A DNA stretch of 64,000 nucleotides from Cacajao melanocephalus (GCA_963573385.1 CAUYLG010048140.1:1-64000); one strand, 5' to 3'. Positions 29,435 to 47,849 are shown, numbered from the stretch's first letter. Numbers and translations are program-made. Notes: generated by a model from the sequence alone, not told the origin.

Positions 29435-30190
29435 CAAAACCCCCCACAATTTATTAAAATCATTTCCCTTACCTTTTCAATGGCCGTTTATTCTGCTTTC
29501 AGCTGTTGGGGTTAGTTGAAACAAATGCTCAATATTTTGTCCCAATGCATCTGGCAGAAACCCTCCCTTACTCGGCTCATTCTTACCCAGCTCAGTCATG
29601 CAAGTCAAATCATGTCCCATGGAAAAAAACCAGCTTCTTGTGGAAAATGCCCCACAGGACAGCTCCAAACAGGAGTTTGCCCTCAGCTGCCATCCTGGCT
29701 GAGGCCTCAAGGGTATCAGAAAGACCCTGCAGACCTGAATGCCCCACCTGCAGAGTCCTTGCACGGGGGTTATACCCCTACTCTAAGGCCAAGAGTAGAT
29801 GCAGTCTAAAGGGTCAAATTCAAGGAAAATCTTTCCTCATCCTGTGGTGGGGGATGGAGATGGCTACATGGATGGGCAGAGTGAATTGAGCTCTCTTTTC
29901 ACACACAGACTCTTTTATGACTAATCATTAACACCAGTGGCTGAGCTGCTTTCTGTACCTTTAGCTGTAATTGAATACAGAGGAAGATTCACAAAGACAT
30001 CTACAGGTTACAGTTGAAACTGGCATAAAAGAAAAAATGGTGTCTTCTTAATGTGCCAGTACTTTAATTTGGATTATCCCACCAAATACCTAAGACAATT
30101 TATTGAAAGTTAACTGAACTAAGTTAGCTAAGAAACAATTTGTCATTTGTTTGTTGATATACAAGTTATTCAGAGTGGGAAGGAAAAAAA
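29435..30190. other. Unique DNA, 750 bp
   Basis: No repeat recognised. The longest open frame of the window (about 127 codons, plus strand, 29506-29889) falls here. Its first codon is TTG, not ATG, and it has no domain, so it is not called a gene. Confidence 0.5.
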
Positions 30191-30199
30191 AGTGACATT

Positions 30200-30735
30200 T
30201 GTGGAGCATTTACTGAGGGACAAGTCCTGAACGGGGCACTCAACATTCATATACTTTTTTTTTTTTTTTTTGAGCCAGGGTCTCACTCTGTCACCCAGGC
30301 GGGAGTACAGTAGGGCCATCTGGTCTCACTGCAACCTCCATCTCCCAGGTTCAAGAGATTATCATGCCTCAGCCACCTGAGTAGCTGGGACTGCAGGCAT
30401 GTACCACCACGCCCGGCTAATTTTTGTACTTTTGGCAGAGACAGGGTTTTGCCGTGTTGCCCAGACTGGTCTCAAACTCCTGGGCCTAAGTGATCCACCC
30501 ACCTTGGCCTCCCAAAGTGCTGGGATTATAGGTGGGAGCCACCGTGCCCAGCCAAGGATACCTTTGAGTTTCAGGACAGCCCTCTGAGATGAGCCATGTT
30601 AAATCCATTTATAGACAATCATGACTCAGAGGTGTTAGGTAACTTCCCCAGGTTCCCACAGAGAGGAAGTCGAGTAGAGGAGCTGGGTTCAAGCCTAGGT
30701 CTTTTTGAGGCTAGTGCCTACCGTATTTCCCCTGT
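30200..30735 (-). mobile_element. MIR, split by an antisense Alu
   Basis: The first part (30200-30254) has TTGTGGAGCATTTACTGAGG. The second part (30556-30735) has AGAGGTGTTAGGTAACTTCC and AGCTGGGTTCAAGCCTAGG. Together they form one antisense MIR. Confidence 0.75.
30255..30553 (-). mobile_element. Alu SINE, dimeric, inside a MIR
   Basis: Complete antisense Alu with T17 at 30255-30271. AluJ-like wording (GAGCCAGGGTCTCACTCTG). Confidence 0.94.
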
Positions 30736-30740
30736 ACCAA

Positions 30741-31546
<806 letters not shown>

Positions 31547-31553
31547 TCCTCTG

Positions 31554-33068
<1,515 letters not shown>

Positions 33069-33069
33069 T

Positions 33070-33382
33070 GCCAGGCACGGCGGCTCGCACCTGGAATCCC
33101 AGCAATTTGGGAGACAAGTTGATCATCTGAGGTTAGGAGTTTGAGACCAGCCTGGCCCACATGGTGAAACCCCATCTCTATTAAAAATACAAAAATTAGC
33201 CGGGTGTGGTGACACATGCCTGTAATCCCAGCTACTCATGAGGCTGAGGCAGGAGAATTCTTTGAACCCAGGAGGCGGAGGTTGCAGTGAGCCGAGGTCA
33301 TGCCACTGCACTCCAGCCTTGGTGACAGAGCAAGACTCCCATCTCAAACAAAAACAAAAGAAAATAAAATAAATACAACAAA
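33070..33382 (+). mobile_element. Alu SINE directly after the previous one
   Basis: Starts GCCAGGCACGGCGGCTCGC, lacks a few bases at GGGAGACAAGTTGATC, and ends in an (AAAAC/AAAAT)n-type tail. Confidence 0.94.
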
Positions 33383-33495
33383 TGAAATGCAGATAGTATG
33401 TCTGGTAATAATACATATACAGAGAAAAACAAAGTAGATGGATTGCAGAGTGCTGGGAGGAGAGGTTGATTATTTTCTTTTTTTTTTCCCTTTTC

Positions 33496-33520
33496 TGTTG
33501 TTGTGGTGGTGGTGGTTGTT
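33496..33520. repeat. (GTT)/(GGT) microsatellite
   Basis: GTTGTTGTGGTGGTGGTGGT, imperfect. Confidence 0.7.
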
Positions 33521-33599
33521 TTATTTTTGGTGCCGTGACTCAGATTCCACTTTTTTTTCTTTTCGTTTTTACTATCTACATAAGAGTTTGATTGTTTAA

Positions 33600-34250
33600 A
33601 CAGATGAGTCAAAAAGGCTTCACTGAGGAGCCTTAACATTAGATAAAGTCATGAAGGAAGCACGGGAGAGAGCCATACCCATGTCTAGGGGAAGGACAAC
33701 CCAGGTAGAGGGAGCAGCAGGTGCAGTCCCTAGGGACAAAATCAGGAGGCCAGTGTGACCGCAGTGGGAACAAGTGAGGGCAGAGCCAAGATGTGATCAT
33801 AGGGCTAACAGGCCAGGGATAGGTGTGAAGTGGCTTGCATGGACCAGAAGACCAGTGTGACCATTAGCTTTTGCATGATTATTGAACATTCTGGAGTAGA
33901 GAAGTGATACGATCTAATTTACATTTTAGAAGGATCATCTGGCTCCTGAGTTGAGAGGAGAATGAAACAGGCAAAGGTGGAAGCTGGAAGATGATTTCAG
34001 TGGCCATTCCAGTAACCCAGGCTAGAGCTGGTGGCTGGAACCAGTGTTCCAGCAATGGCAGTGAGGAGGAGTGCTTGGGTTATGATGATACATGTTGAAG
34101 GTCTGCCAACAGGACTTGCATATGAATCCAGTGTAGATGTGAAAGAATGAGAGGAAGCAAGGATGAAACTTAGGTTTTTGGACTAGGTTTCAACCTAGGG
34201 ATGGGGCTGTCATCTACTAAGATGGGAGAGAAAAGGAATAACAACAACAC
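33600..34250 (-). mobile_element. LINE-2, long antisense fragment
   Basis: In order: GGGAGCAGCAGGTGCAGTCC, GAAGTGATACGATCTAATTT, GGCCATTCCAGTAACCCAGG, GGATGAAACTTAGGTTTTTG. This is the L2 3' half in reverse, including the end of its reverse-transcriptase frame. No intact coding remains. Confidence 0.85.
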
Positions 34251-34346
34251 AGGTCAAGAAACAACGTTCAACACAGGTCAAGTTGAATGTCGGGCACAGC
34301 AGTTTCTCTGGGCTGTGTTGCTGCAGGGTCCTAACCTCTGGTCTTT

Positions 34347-34719
34347 TTTTTTCTTTTATCTTTTTTTTCTTTCTTTATTTTTTTCTTAGGAAGCCTTTTT
34401 GGAGCTCAACAGCAGAATTTTTTTCTTTTTTTGAGACAGGATCTTGCTCTGTCACCCAGGATGGAGTGCAATGGTGCAATCTCAGCTCAATGCAACCTCC
34501 GCCTCCTGGGTTCAAGCGATTCTCCTGCCTCAGAATCCTGAGTAGCTGGAACTACAAGCATGCGCTACCATGCCCAACTAATTTTTGTATTTTTAGTAGA
34601 AACAGGGTTTCACGATGTTGGCCAGGCTGGTCTTGAACTCCTGACCTCCTCAGATGATCCACCCACCTCGGCCTCCCAAAGTGCCGGGATTACAGGCATG
34701 AGCCACCGTGCCTGGCTAC
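34347..34719 (-). mobile_element. Alu SINE with a putative 3' transduction
   Basis: The Alu body is 34418-34719. Beyond its first A-tail (T-rich on this strand, about 34418-34433) lie about 30 bp of non-Alu sequence (34388-34417, AGGAAGCCTTTTTGGAGCTC...). A second, longer T-rich tail (34344-34387) follows. The whole block is bounded by the 13-bp duplication AACCTCTGGTCTT at 34333-34345 and 34720-34732. Alu, first tail, unique segment, second tail and TSD, in that order on the Alu strand, is the layout of a transduced source flank. Confidence 0.85.
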
Positions 34720-34732
34720 AACCTCTGGTCTT

Positions 34733-35640
34733 ATTGCTAGCCTCCTCTCTCTCCATATCCTTTTTTCTCTGCCACCTTTTCCCGGCTTCCAACCACCTTC
34801 CTTGAGCTACTGGACTAGGAACTCCAAGATTTTTGTTATTTATTAGATGCCAATGAACAATCTAGTCTATGTGATGAAAAAATTGAAGAAAGCAAGTTCT
34901 CAGACTGATTACAAGAAATGTCAAGAGTCTCATTTCAAGTTTGCTGCAAGGACAGAGCCCTCTGAGCAAGTCATACACAAGTAATTCTCTCTTGAAAGAA
35001 ACATCTACGAAGAAGTAGAAAGGGAAAAAAGAAGACTAGAGGAAGGGTAAAATGCAAAAGAGAAAGAAGGAGGAAGTGTTATAAAAAAGAAGACAAAGAA
35101 GATGAATAAAGGATGGATGAAGATTGTGGCCAACCAGTTTTCCAGAAAAGGTCTTCATCTCAGTGAAATCTATGAAGCCTTTGATTAGGAATGCTAATTA
35201 ATTCCCAGAAGAGGCCCAGCACCTTTTAAACTGTGGAAGAATAGTTCTGCCCCTTGCCAAACTTGAAACCATATTCTTTCTCATTGTTTTCCTCTCATTG
35301 TTCTCTACAGCCAGTAAACCCCACCAAGGTATACATTTTCCAAAGAGAGATGAGTACTACCCCTTCACCACAATGCTTCAAAGTGATAGCCATTTCTTTG
35401 TGTCTCGCCAGGATGTTTTTCACCCATAATGTTATGCTCTAAAGGAAAGGTTTCCCTTATAACATACTGTGGTCTGACTTCTGCACATGTGCTGTAATTG
35501 GCATTCCCGCCCTCCACCTGTTTTTTGTGCACAGGACTCCACTGGTGGTGGGCTCTAGAAAAGGAGTTTAGCCAGGACAGCAACAAAAGTACTGACAGCT
35601 CATAGGACCAATCTTGCCGACATCATTTCCCTTAAACTTT
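34733..35640. other. Unique DNA with a purine-rich part
   Basis: Purine-rich at 35000-35120. No gene recognised. Confidence 0.5.
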
Positions 35641-36350
35641 CTATTAAAGAGAGTTTCTAACATATGCAAAAAGTAGGCAGACTTGTACAAAAAACTTTCT
35701 AACCCCCATCACCCAGCTTCGACCATTTTCAATCCAAGCTAGTTGTATTTAATCTATATCCATGCCCTCTTCTCTTTCTCTTGTATTATTTCATAGTAAA
35801 TTCCAGACATCATATCGTTTCATCTGCAGATTTTTAACTGTTACCTCTAAAGAATCAGGTGGATTTTTTAACATATAAACTCAATATCATTATCACAATT
35901 TTAAAATCAACAATAATTCATTAATATTAAATATTCAGTAAGAGAGTTCAAATTCTCAACTGCTTCAGGAATGGCATAATTTTATTTTATAATGTATTTG
36001 TTTCAATAGGGACCCAAATGAAGTCCACATGTAATTGATTGGTAAATTTTTATGTATTTTATATAGGTTCCCCCACCCCTTCCTTGCAGTTTTTTTCTTG
36101 AACAAAACAGGTTTTGGGTCCTGTAGAATTTTCCATAGTCTATTTATTCCTCACTGCCCATCTGTGGTATAATTTACAATGTATTTCTTATAAATCGGTA
36201 GACAAATCCAGACACTGCTGGCTTGTTTTAAAATCACATTTGCCACTTACTTCAGTACTATTTCCATTATGTCATCTTACAATTTCTCAGAAGTGTTGCA
36301 TTTGTCTATCAACGTCTCAAATCTTGCAACATTTTTTTAAGCTAAGAAAC
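35641..36350. mobile_element. Ancient repeat, probably L1M-type
   Basis: CCCCCATCACCCAGCTTCGA, CAGACATCATATCGTTTCAT, TAACATATAAACTCAATATC, TTCCCCCACCCCTTCCTTGC and TCCTGTAGAATTTTCCATAG occur in the order of a widespread old mammalian repeat that I associate with L1M. The family and strand are from memory and uncertain. Confidence 0.45.
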
Positions 36351-36359
36351 ATTTCATAG

Positions 36360-37423
<1,064 letters not shown>

Positions 37424-37658
37424 TGAATGCTTTGAGAGAGCCTCGCTTGATAAGTGGAAATTAAATATTAAATCATGATTTAATTGTATCAAATGCCTAA
37501 TGGATAATCTATGGGATTTAATTAATCTAATAGGTGAGGTTGAGTTGGTAAGAAGTGAACTTTATTCTGCATTTTAAAAAATATATTTAACTCAATAGGA
37601 AGTAACAGATGAGTCACTGGGAAAATATTTTAAACTTGATCATAAAGAAATAAAAATT

Positions 37659-38334
<676 letters not shown>

Positions 38335-38336
38335 AA

Positions 38337-38945
<609 letters not shown>

Positions 38946-39103
38946 GGATATCTTAAATTAATAATACTTTTAAGGTCCTTCTTTTTCCCAAAGTCAAGAG
39001 ATCCACACACGCTAAAGGTCAGAGGTTGTTAATGAAGAAAGCCTAATGTAACTAAAGTAATTATGTTTGTGTAGTGCTTAATACTCTTCAAAAAACTGTG
39101 GGT

Positions 39104-39416
<313 letters not shown>

Positions 39417-40353
39417 CTACAAAAAGTTTTAACATGCATTATTGCACTTCAACCTCAGCTGAGCCACAACCACCCAAAGTACTCAGTGGGACAAGAAGTA
39501 AAGATGCCCAGTTTGCAGATCCTGTGAAACATGAAGAATGAGACAGTCACCTTAATTCCAGGAGAAATGAATCCCAAATCCCATAAACCGAGAAGGCACA
39601 AATCATTAGCTTTCAGAGCCATAGGAAACGTGCTGCTTAGCACAGAGTATAGAGCTTCACAGTTTGATGGTGTGAGAGTCTTACATGTGGCTCAGCCCCG
39701 GGCAGGAGGCCTCTCCTCTCAAAGCTCTCAGCTCTCCAAGGGAGGGTGGGAGCAGGTTGCAAAGCACATGGCACTATGCCTGGATCCAGGTGCCAGGGTT
39801 GGTGTTAATCTCCCTCCGCAGTTTTGTCATGGTCTTTCTGAGGCTCAGCATGTGTGTCCCAGCATGGACTGGTGACTGCTCAGCTCAGGTTTCCCCTCAC
39901 AGAAGCACATATCTGCAGGAGGGCCAGGCAACCCTGTTACGGCTCCTTTAGAACAGCTGTGGCAAGAAACTGTCACAGTGTGAAGTGTAAAGAGGAGGGC
40001 CCCATCGCCAAGTCTCTGCTTTAGAGAAATCTAAAAATGCCCTTTGACATAGAACTTGATGCATAAAAACACAGTGACATCCTTTGCTTTCAATGCTGTA
40101 CTCTCAATATTAGTTTGAGAGCTTGTAACTGGAGCTTAGAGTACATTTCTCTGCCCCTTTTGGAGCTAGTGTGTATGGAGTTCACCGAATTTTCCCCAGA
40201 AGAAACGCTGAATCACCGCAAAGCTATGCAAGCTCAGAAGAGGCTACATCTAGGTCAATCTCCTGCCATTCAACTCAGCAATATCTCAGTTTCTCATCTG
40301 GAGAGTCTGTTTCTCCCACAATTAAAAGGCCCTGTTTTCAAATTCTCCACAAG

Positions 40354-40354
<1 letters not shown>
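39417..40354. other. Unique DNA
   Basis: Less AT-rich than its surroundings. Overlapping frames of 88-114 codons (39531-39951, 40115-40441) have no known domain and no visible promoter or exon structure. Confidence 0.5.

Positions 40355-40399
<45 letters not shown>
40355..40399. repeat. (TG)22 microsatellite
   Basis: 45 bp of pure TG repeats. This length is usually polymorphic and can adopt Z-DNA. Confidence 0.97.
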
Positions 40400-40400
<1 letters not shown>

Positions 40401-40784
40401 GGAAGGGAGAGAGAAATTCTAAGTCTTCCAATAATTACTAGATGTGGCTCATAAAGAGGATTACTCTCCAGTGGAAGAGAGTGGAGAAGAGGAAGTTGGT
40501 TTGTGGTTTGATATTAACAGCTGAAAGGAATACAACAAAAAGGAGCATCAAAGAAAACTGGAGTTTTGTGATCAATGCCTGTACGACAGAACAGCTTTTA
40601 CAAGACGAAGATGCTGGAGGCTAAAAGGCTATGGGACAAATCTGCAAGCCAAAGTCCCGGGAAAACCCTAAGGCTGTAGGAAATCTTCTACCTAAGACAG
40701 CACTTGACTATTTTAGAAAAATGGCTATTCACAGGAGAAAAATGGCTATGTAGGATTTCACTGACAATATTTATTTATTTTCTT

Positions 40785-40842
40785 TTTTTTTTCTTTTTGA
40801 GATGGAGTTTTGCTCTTGTCACTCAAGCTAGAGTGCAATGGC
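40785..40842 (-). mobile_element. Strongly 5'-truncated Alu
   Basis: Only the last ~45 bp of the Alu 3' end (GAGATGGAGTTTTGCTCTTG to TGCAATGGCA) plus its T-rich tail are present. Severe 5' truncation is uncommon for Alu. Confidence 0.8.
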
Positions 40843-40879
40843 ACTCTTCATCCTGTGTGACTCTGCTCACTGCATCATC

Positions 40880-41300
40880 CCAGCTCCCTTCCCCTCTGTT
40901 TTCTGGTTGGAGTCAGCCAATGAGAAGCACTTGGAAGAGTTGTGCAGGAGATGTGAAGGTGGGAAGAGGAGACAGAGTGAGGTCAGAGGTTCCTTGCTGT
41001 ATGACCAAGGGTTAGCAGTGGCTGTCTTTCTCTGGAAAAGGTCATAGCCCCCACCATGCTGTGTTCTCCAAAAGCTACGGCTATTTCTTAGGTTCCTGGT
41101 AGCTTTTCCCTCCCAGTGCCCCTTCAAACCTAGGGCTGGTGAAGACTCCCAGCTGTTGCTAGCCCGAGGGTACTTCACCATTCTTTGTTCCTTTCCTGTA
41201 AACCTGCTTACACCCTTATAAATTGCCTCTTTGTTAAACTCTCCTGAGTAATCCCTCTTGAGTGCGCTTTTTTGTTTCCTGTTGGGACCTTGACTGATGC
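40880..41300 (+). mobile_element. Old LTR-like sequence
   Basis: TGGAGTCAGCCAATGAGAAG, GACTCCCAGCTGTTGCTAGC, CTTTGTTAAACTCTCCTGAG and TTTCCTGTTGGGACCTTGAC resemble a widespread ancient LTR with a TGTTAAACTCT-type 3' part. Family not recalled with certainty. Confidence 0.45.
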
Positions 41301-41588
41301 CCTCAGTATATCATGGGTGGTACGCATCTGCGCAGGGCAATGCAGTAAAGTACAATGGACGATGATGAACAAGCAAGAGACAACACAGAGGTAAGCTGTG
41401 ACTGCCTTCCCCTCCTTTCCCAAGTTCACCGATCAGCCAAGGCAGGGAAAGTTGGTAATAAACAAGAGCTGTAGAGAAACCTTCTAAAATTTTATCCTAG
41501 GATCTCAAGTTCCTGTCCCTTTTGGCTTCGGGATGGAATGATCCAGAGGGGCTTCTTCACACATTTCAGAATACAGTTAAAAGGTTTT
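41301..41588. other. Unique DNA
   Basis: No gene or repeat recognised. Confidence 0.45.
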
Positions 41589-42190
41589 GGCCAGGGGCAC
41601 TGGCTTACGCCTGTAATCCCAGCACTTTGAGAGGCCGAAGCAGGTAGATCATGAGGTCAGGAGTTCAAGACCAGCCTGGCCAAGATGGTGAAACCCTGTC
41701 TCTACTAAAAATACAAAAATTAGCTGGGCACCAGGCCAGTTGCCGTGGCTCATGCCTGTAATCCCAGCACTTTGGGAGGCTGAGGCTGGTGGATCACCTG
41801 AGGTCGGGAGTTCAAGACTAACCTGACCAACATGGAGAAACCTTGTCTCTACTAAAAACACAAAAATTAGCTGGGCGTGGTGGTGGGTGCCTGTAATCCC
41901 AGCTACTTGGGAGGCTGAGGGAGGAGAATCACTTGAACCGGGGAGGCGGAGGTTGCAGTGAGCTGGGATAGTTGCACTTCAGCCTGGGCAACAAGAGGGA
42001 AACTCCATCTCAAAAAAAAAAAAAAAAAAAATAGCCAGGTGCTATGGCAGGCACCTGTAATCCCAGCTACTTGGGAGGCTGAGGCAGATGAATCACTTGA
42101 ACCTGGGGGTCAGAGGTTGCAGTGAGCCGAGATTACACCACTGCACTTCAGCCTGGGTGACAGAGTGAGACTCCATCTCAAAAAAAAAAA
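41589..42190 (+). mobile_element. Outer Alu of a nested pair
   Basis: The left part (41589-41733) ends AAAATTAGCTGGGCACCA. It resumes at TAGCCAGGTGCTATGGCAGG (42032) and ends in A10 at 42180-42190. The repeated TAGCTGGGCACCA/TAGCCAGGTGCTA is probably the target duplication of the inner Alu. Confidence 0.93.
41734..42031 (+). mobile_element. Inner Alu inserted in an Alu
   Basis: Complete dimer from GGCCAGTTGCCGTGGCTC to A20 (42012-42031), same orientation as its host. Confidence 0.95.
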
Positions 42191-42930
42191 TTTAAAAAGG
42201 GTTCTTAAATCATTATTTTGTTGGTCCTGACAAAGCTGGTTAACCCTCTCTTTTTTTTTTAATAGAGGAGAGCATTTAGGTGAGGCAAAACATCAGCCAA
42301 AGGAAAAAGGACAAGGAAGGCAGTACGGATTCCTGAGGACGAGAGAGCAGGTGTCTATCCAGGCATACCTGGAATAGGCAGCTAGCAAAGGTCTTTGCTA
42401 AAGGAACCAGTGGGGTCAGTGTAGGCGCATAGTCAGCAGCAGGGAAGATCAGCAGCAGATGTCAGTTTTCCCACAGAAAATCCAGCCCCTCAAAAATGAG
42501 AGAAAAATGACTACAGCTCATCCTAGTGGAGTCAGCAAGAAGTCCAACTCAGAGATGGCTTGGGACTCCTCATGGACTTCCTGTTTAAGGCTCACATTAG
42601 ATCCTCATTCCTGAACAAGGATAGCCCATAGGTTGGGTCAGGAGCCCCGCTGCTGGAACCAGAGAAATGGACACAACAGACCATGGATCTAAATGGATGT
42701 GTCAGATAAAGACATTGGCGTTAGCACTGAAAGCCCTTCTAACCTACCTGGGAAAAGGCTGTTCCACAAAAGAGTTTTTAGGCAGAGTTGTCACAAAAAA
42801 GAACAGTATTGTCATCTTGCTAGATGACAGAGTTTATGTAAGTAAACCTACATGAGTCCAGCATTTCTCCAAATATGATATATAAAAGAGCAAAAGAAAA
42901 AAATGAATGTTGGAAATTAGACTAGGTTGA
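42191..42930. other. Unique DNA
   Basis: No gene or repeat recognised. Confidence 0.5.
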
Positions 42931-43216
42931 GGCCAGGGACAGTGGCTTATGCCTGTAATTCCAGCACTTTGAGAGGCTGAGGCAGGTGGATCACAAAGTC
43001 AAGAGATCAAGACCATCCTGGCCAACATGGTGAAACCCCATCCCTACTAAAAATACAAAAGTTAGGTGGGCGTGGTGGCACACACCTGTAGTCCCAGCTA
43101 CTTGAGAGGCTGAGGCAGGAGAATCACCTGAAGGCAGAGGTTGCAGTGAGCCAAGATCATGCCACTGTACTCCAGCCTGGGCGACAGAGCGAGACTCCGT
43201 CTCAAAAAAATAATAA
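42931..43216 (+). mobile_element. Alu SINE, dimeric
   Basis: Complete, about 10 bp short in the right monomer (ATCACCTGAAGGCAGAGG). The tail is A7 followed by (TAA)n. Confidence 0.94.
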
Positions 43217-44177
43217 TGAATAAAATTATAAAATGTGACACAAATACAGGCAGCTATCTTTGTTTATTCAATAAAGTTTAAAATAAATCTATTTTAAAAT
43301 AAACTCATTAAAAGATAAAAGTGTGCTGACTCTAAAAAAAAAAAAGTAATAGCACTGAGAAGAGGGTAAGTAGTATATTGACATGTGCAGGCAAAATGAA
43401 TGACCAAAGTTTACTGGAGACGTGATGGTCAGATTTTACATGAACACTCTGTTTGAAACCCTAACTCATTCCCAGGGAAACTGGGAATTTTTCATGACTC
43501 TAATAATTGTGTTATGATTTTAAACATTTAAAGAAATCACCACATTCTAGCTTGCTTAATATTTCCACAGTGGAAATAAATGATAATACATGTTTTACTG
43601 AGATTTTCCATTTGGTGAACTCAGTAGGCAAGGAGGTGGCAGTTGAGCTCTGTCAATGAGAAATCAATTTGGGTTAGACTGATATGAAAATTAGACTACT
43701 ATAGTGTATCAGAATAGAGCAAAGTGCTTTTAAATCTTAGCCTTGGTGATTTATTGAAAAGAAGGAAGTGATTTGTTGGAAAGGAAGAAGTAAGAAGAGA
43801 ATAGCAAAAGGAGTTAATGATGAAAGATGGAAGACATGATCGTGAAAGCAGCCAGTTCCTTCAGTTATTGCACCTGTGTTTCATTACATTTAAAGGACAA
43901 GCATCGAAGTTGAATTAATTTTATTTTTTCTCTTTTTTAGGCATAGGAAAAAATTAAGGGAGAAGAGAAAGAATGATGGTAAAGTAGAAATGAGAAGGCA
44001 GAGCTGTGAGTAAAAATAAAATAACTGGTATAAAAGAGCAAAGGAAAGACATGGAAACCCAAGAAAAAATAGGAGGAAGAGAAGTAAGAAAATTGGCCAG
44101 AACACGGGCAGCATTGGTCCCCTTGTGTAAAATGTTTTTGTCACTCAAAATTATAAAACAAGTATCTTGATAATGGT
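43217..44177. other. Unique AT-rich DNA
   Basis: No gene recognised. A12 at about 43334-43345. Minus-strand frames at 43890-44148 are of low complexity. Confidence 0.5.
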
Positions 44178-44181
44178 TTAA

Positions 44182-44494
<313 letters not shown>

Positions 44495-44834
44495 TTAATA
44501 TTTATTTTCTTCTGCTACTCCAGTTTTAGGCTCATCATCCTACTTCTTGTTCTAGAATGTTAAACACTGATGACAAGTAGCCCCTCTTTCTTACTCTACA
44601 CTTCAGTATTTTGACAGTTTTTCTTTAGGCAAGAATTTCAAGATCCATATATATTGAAGTCTGGAGCAATTGCATTGAGATTATTTTTTCCAGAACAATA
44701 AAAACAAATTATCAGTGGATAGATAGAGCATCAAAACATTAATAGTGGCACAAGCTGTCAGACTCCAAGCCATCCTAAAACTTTAGAAATGAGAAGGAAA
44801 TAAATGGCTGTATTGTAAGCATCATCTCTAAGAC

Positions 44835-44940
44835 GGAGATGACTCTATCTATAGGTTACAGAGTCTTTGTAAGAAGGAAATGAGTTCATGTATATAAAGC
44901 AACAAGGGTGAGGCACATAGCAAGAGCTTAATAGTTGGAT
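44835..44940 (+). mobile_element. MIR 3' fragment
   Basis: GAAATGAGTTCATGTATATA then GAGGCACATAGCAAGAGCTT then AATAGTTGG match the MIR 3' half. Confidence 0.7.
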
Positions 44941-44994
44941 TTTAAAAGAAGATTCAGGTTAAAATAAATATTTGTGCTTCAGTTATTTTAATAA

Positions 44995-46562
<1,568 letters not shown>

Positions 46563-46577
46563 AATTAAAAATCACCA

Positions 46578-46874
46578 GTCAGGAGGGATGGTGAGTGTCT
46601 GTAGTCCCAGCTACTCGGAGGCTGAGGTGGGAGGATCGCTTGAGCCCAGGAGTTCTGGGCTGTATGTGCTATGCCGATTGGATGTCCGCACTAAGTTCAG
46701 CATCAATATGGTGACCACCCCAGAGCGGGGAACCACCAGGTTGCCTAAGGAGGGGTTAACCGGCCCAGGTTGGAAATGGAGCAGGTCAAAACTCCCGTGC
46801 TGATCAGTAGTGGGATCGCGCCTGTGAAGAGCCACTGCACTCCAGCTTGGGCAACATAGCGAGACACCGTCTCT
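46578..46874 (+). pseudogene. 7SL RNA (signal recognition particle RNA) retropseudogene
   Basis: The 297-bp unit spans the whole 7SL RNA (299 nt). It has the 5' Alu domain (CTGTAGTCCCAGCTACTCGG), the S domain absent from Alu (TGCTATGCCGATTGGATGTC through AATATGGTGACCACC and GGTTGCCTAAGGAGGGGT) and the 3' Alu domain (AGCCACTGCACTCCAGC). The S domain distinguishes it from the Alus around it. It ends GTCTCT plus A14 and is bounded by AATTAAAAATCAC on both sides (46565-46577 and 46896-46908). This shows insertion of a full-length RNA by LINE-1 machinery. Several CpG losses, one missing G near 46617 and a changed 5' end indicate decay. Identity to 7SL looks near 90% by eye. Functional SRP RNA from this copy is unlikely. 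Confidence 0.93.
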
Positions 46875-46967
46875 AAAAAAAAAAAAAAGAAGAAATTAAA
46901 AATCACTAATAATTCTGCCACCCAGAGATTGCCACTAACATTTTGCTGTGTACCTTCTAGCCTTTTC

Positions 46968-47020
46968 ATATATGTATATATATGCAATACGCACACATAT
47001 ACATATATACACACATACAG
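46968..47020. repeat. (TA)/(CA) imperfect microsatellite
   Basis: Alternating TATATG, ACACAT and ATATAC blocks. Confidence 0.75.
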
Positions 47021-47163
47021 GTGTAGCTGTATTATTTTTATTATTTAATTGGGCATAATATCAATTAAGTAATATCAAAAAAGTAATACCAAAAAGTAAT
47101 ATATACTGTTTTATAATTTTTTTTACCCTAATACTGTAACAGACCATATTCCCATATATTTAG

Positions 47164-47519
<356 letters not shown>

Positions 47520-47849
47520 TACTTAAATTTTTTTAAAACCATTATCAGATAACTCTTTGTAGACATCCCTAGCTGTTTAGGATATATAGTGACTAATATC
47601 CTAGACGAGTCACTATGCCCCAAAGTTTGCAAAATAATCAGGCTTCTACTTGTAGCTGAATTGCACATTTCTCTTATGCAAGTTCTACATGAGAGTATTT
47701 CTTCACTATATCTTCTGTTTATCTTGCCAAGACCAAAAACAACAGAAGTAGCAGATAGAATTGAGATTACCACTATTACATTTCTGGTTGGCAGTGAATT
47801 TTGTGTAACAGCTAAGGTAGGAGCAGCATTCAAATTCTAAAGTACCTCA
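47520..47849. other. Unique DNA, both strands open
   Basis: Frames of 83 codons (plus, 47589-47840) and 104 codons (minus, 47519-47833) overlap. Neither shows a known domain. Confidence 0.4.

Noticed and set aside
29506..29889. Longest open frame of the window (about 127 codons, plus strand)
   Set aside because: It opens at TTG, not ATG, has no domain, no promoter or splice context, and its length is within chance for 64 kb read in six frames.
41170..41300. Possible gene 3' end with polyadenylation signal
   Set aside because: The segment reads as the 3' part of an old LTR-like repeat and there is no upstream coding sequence.
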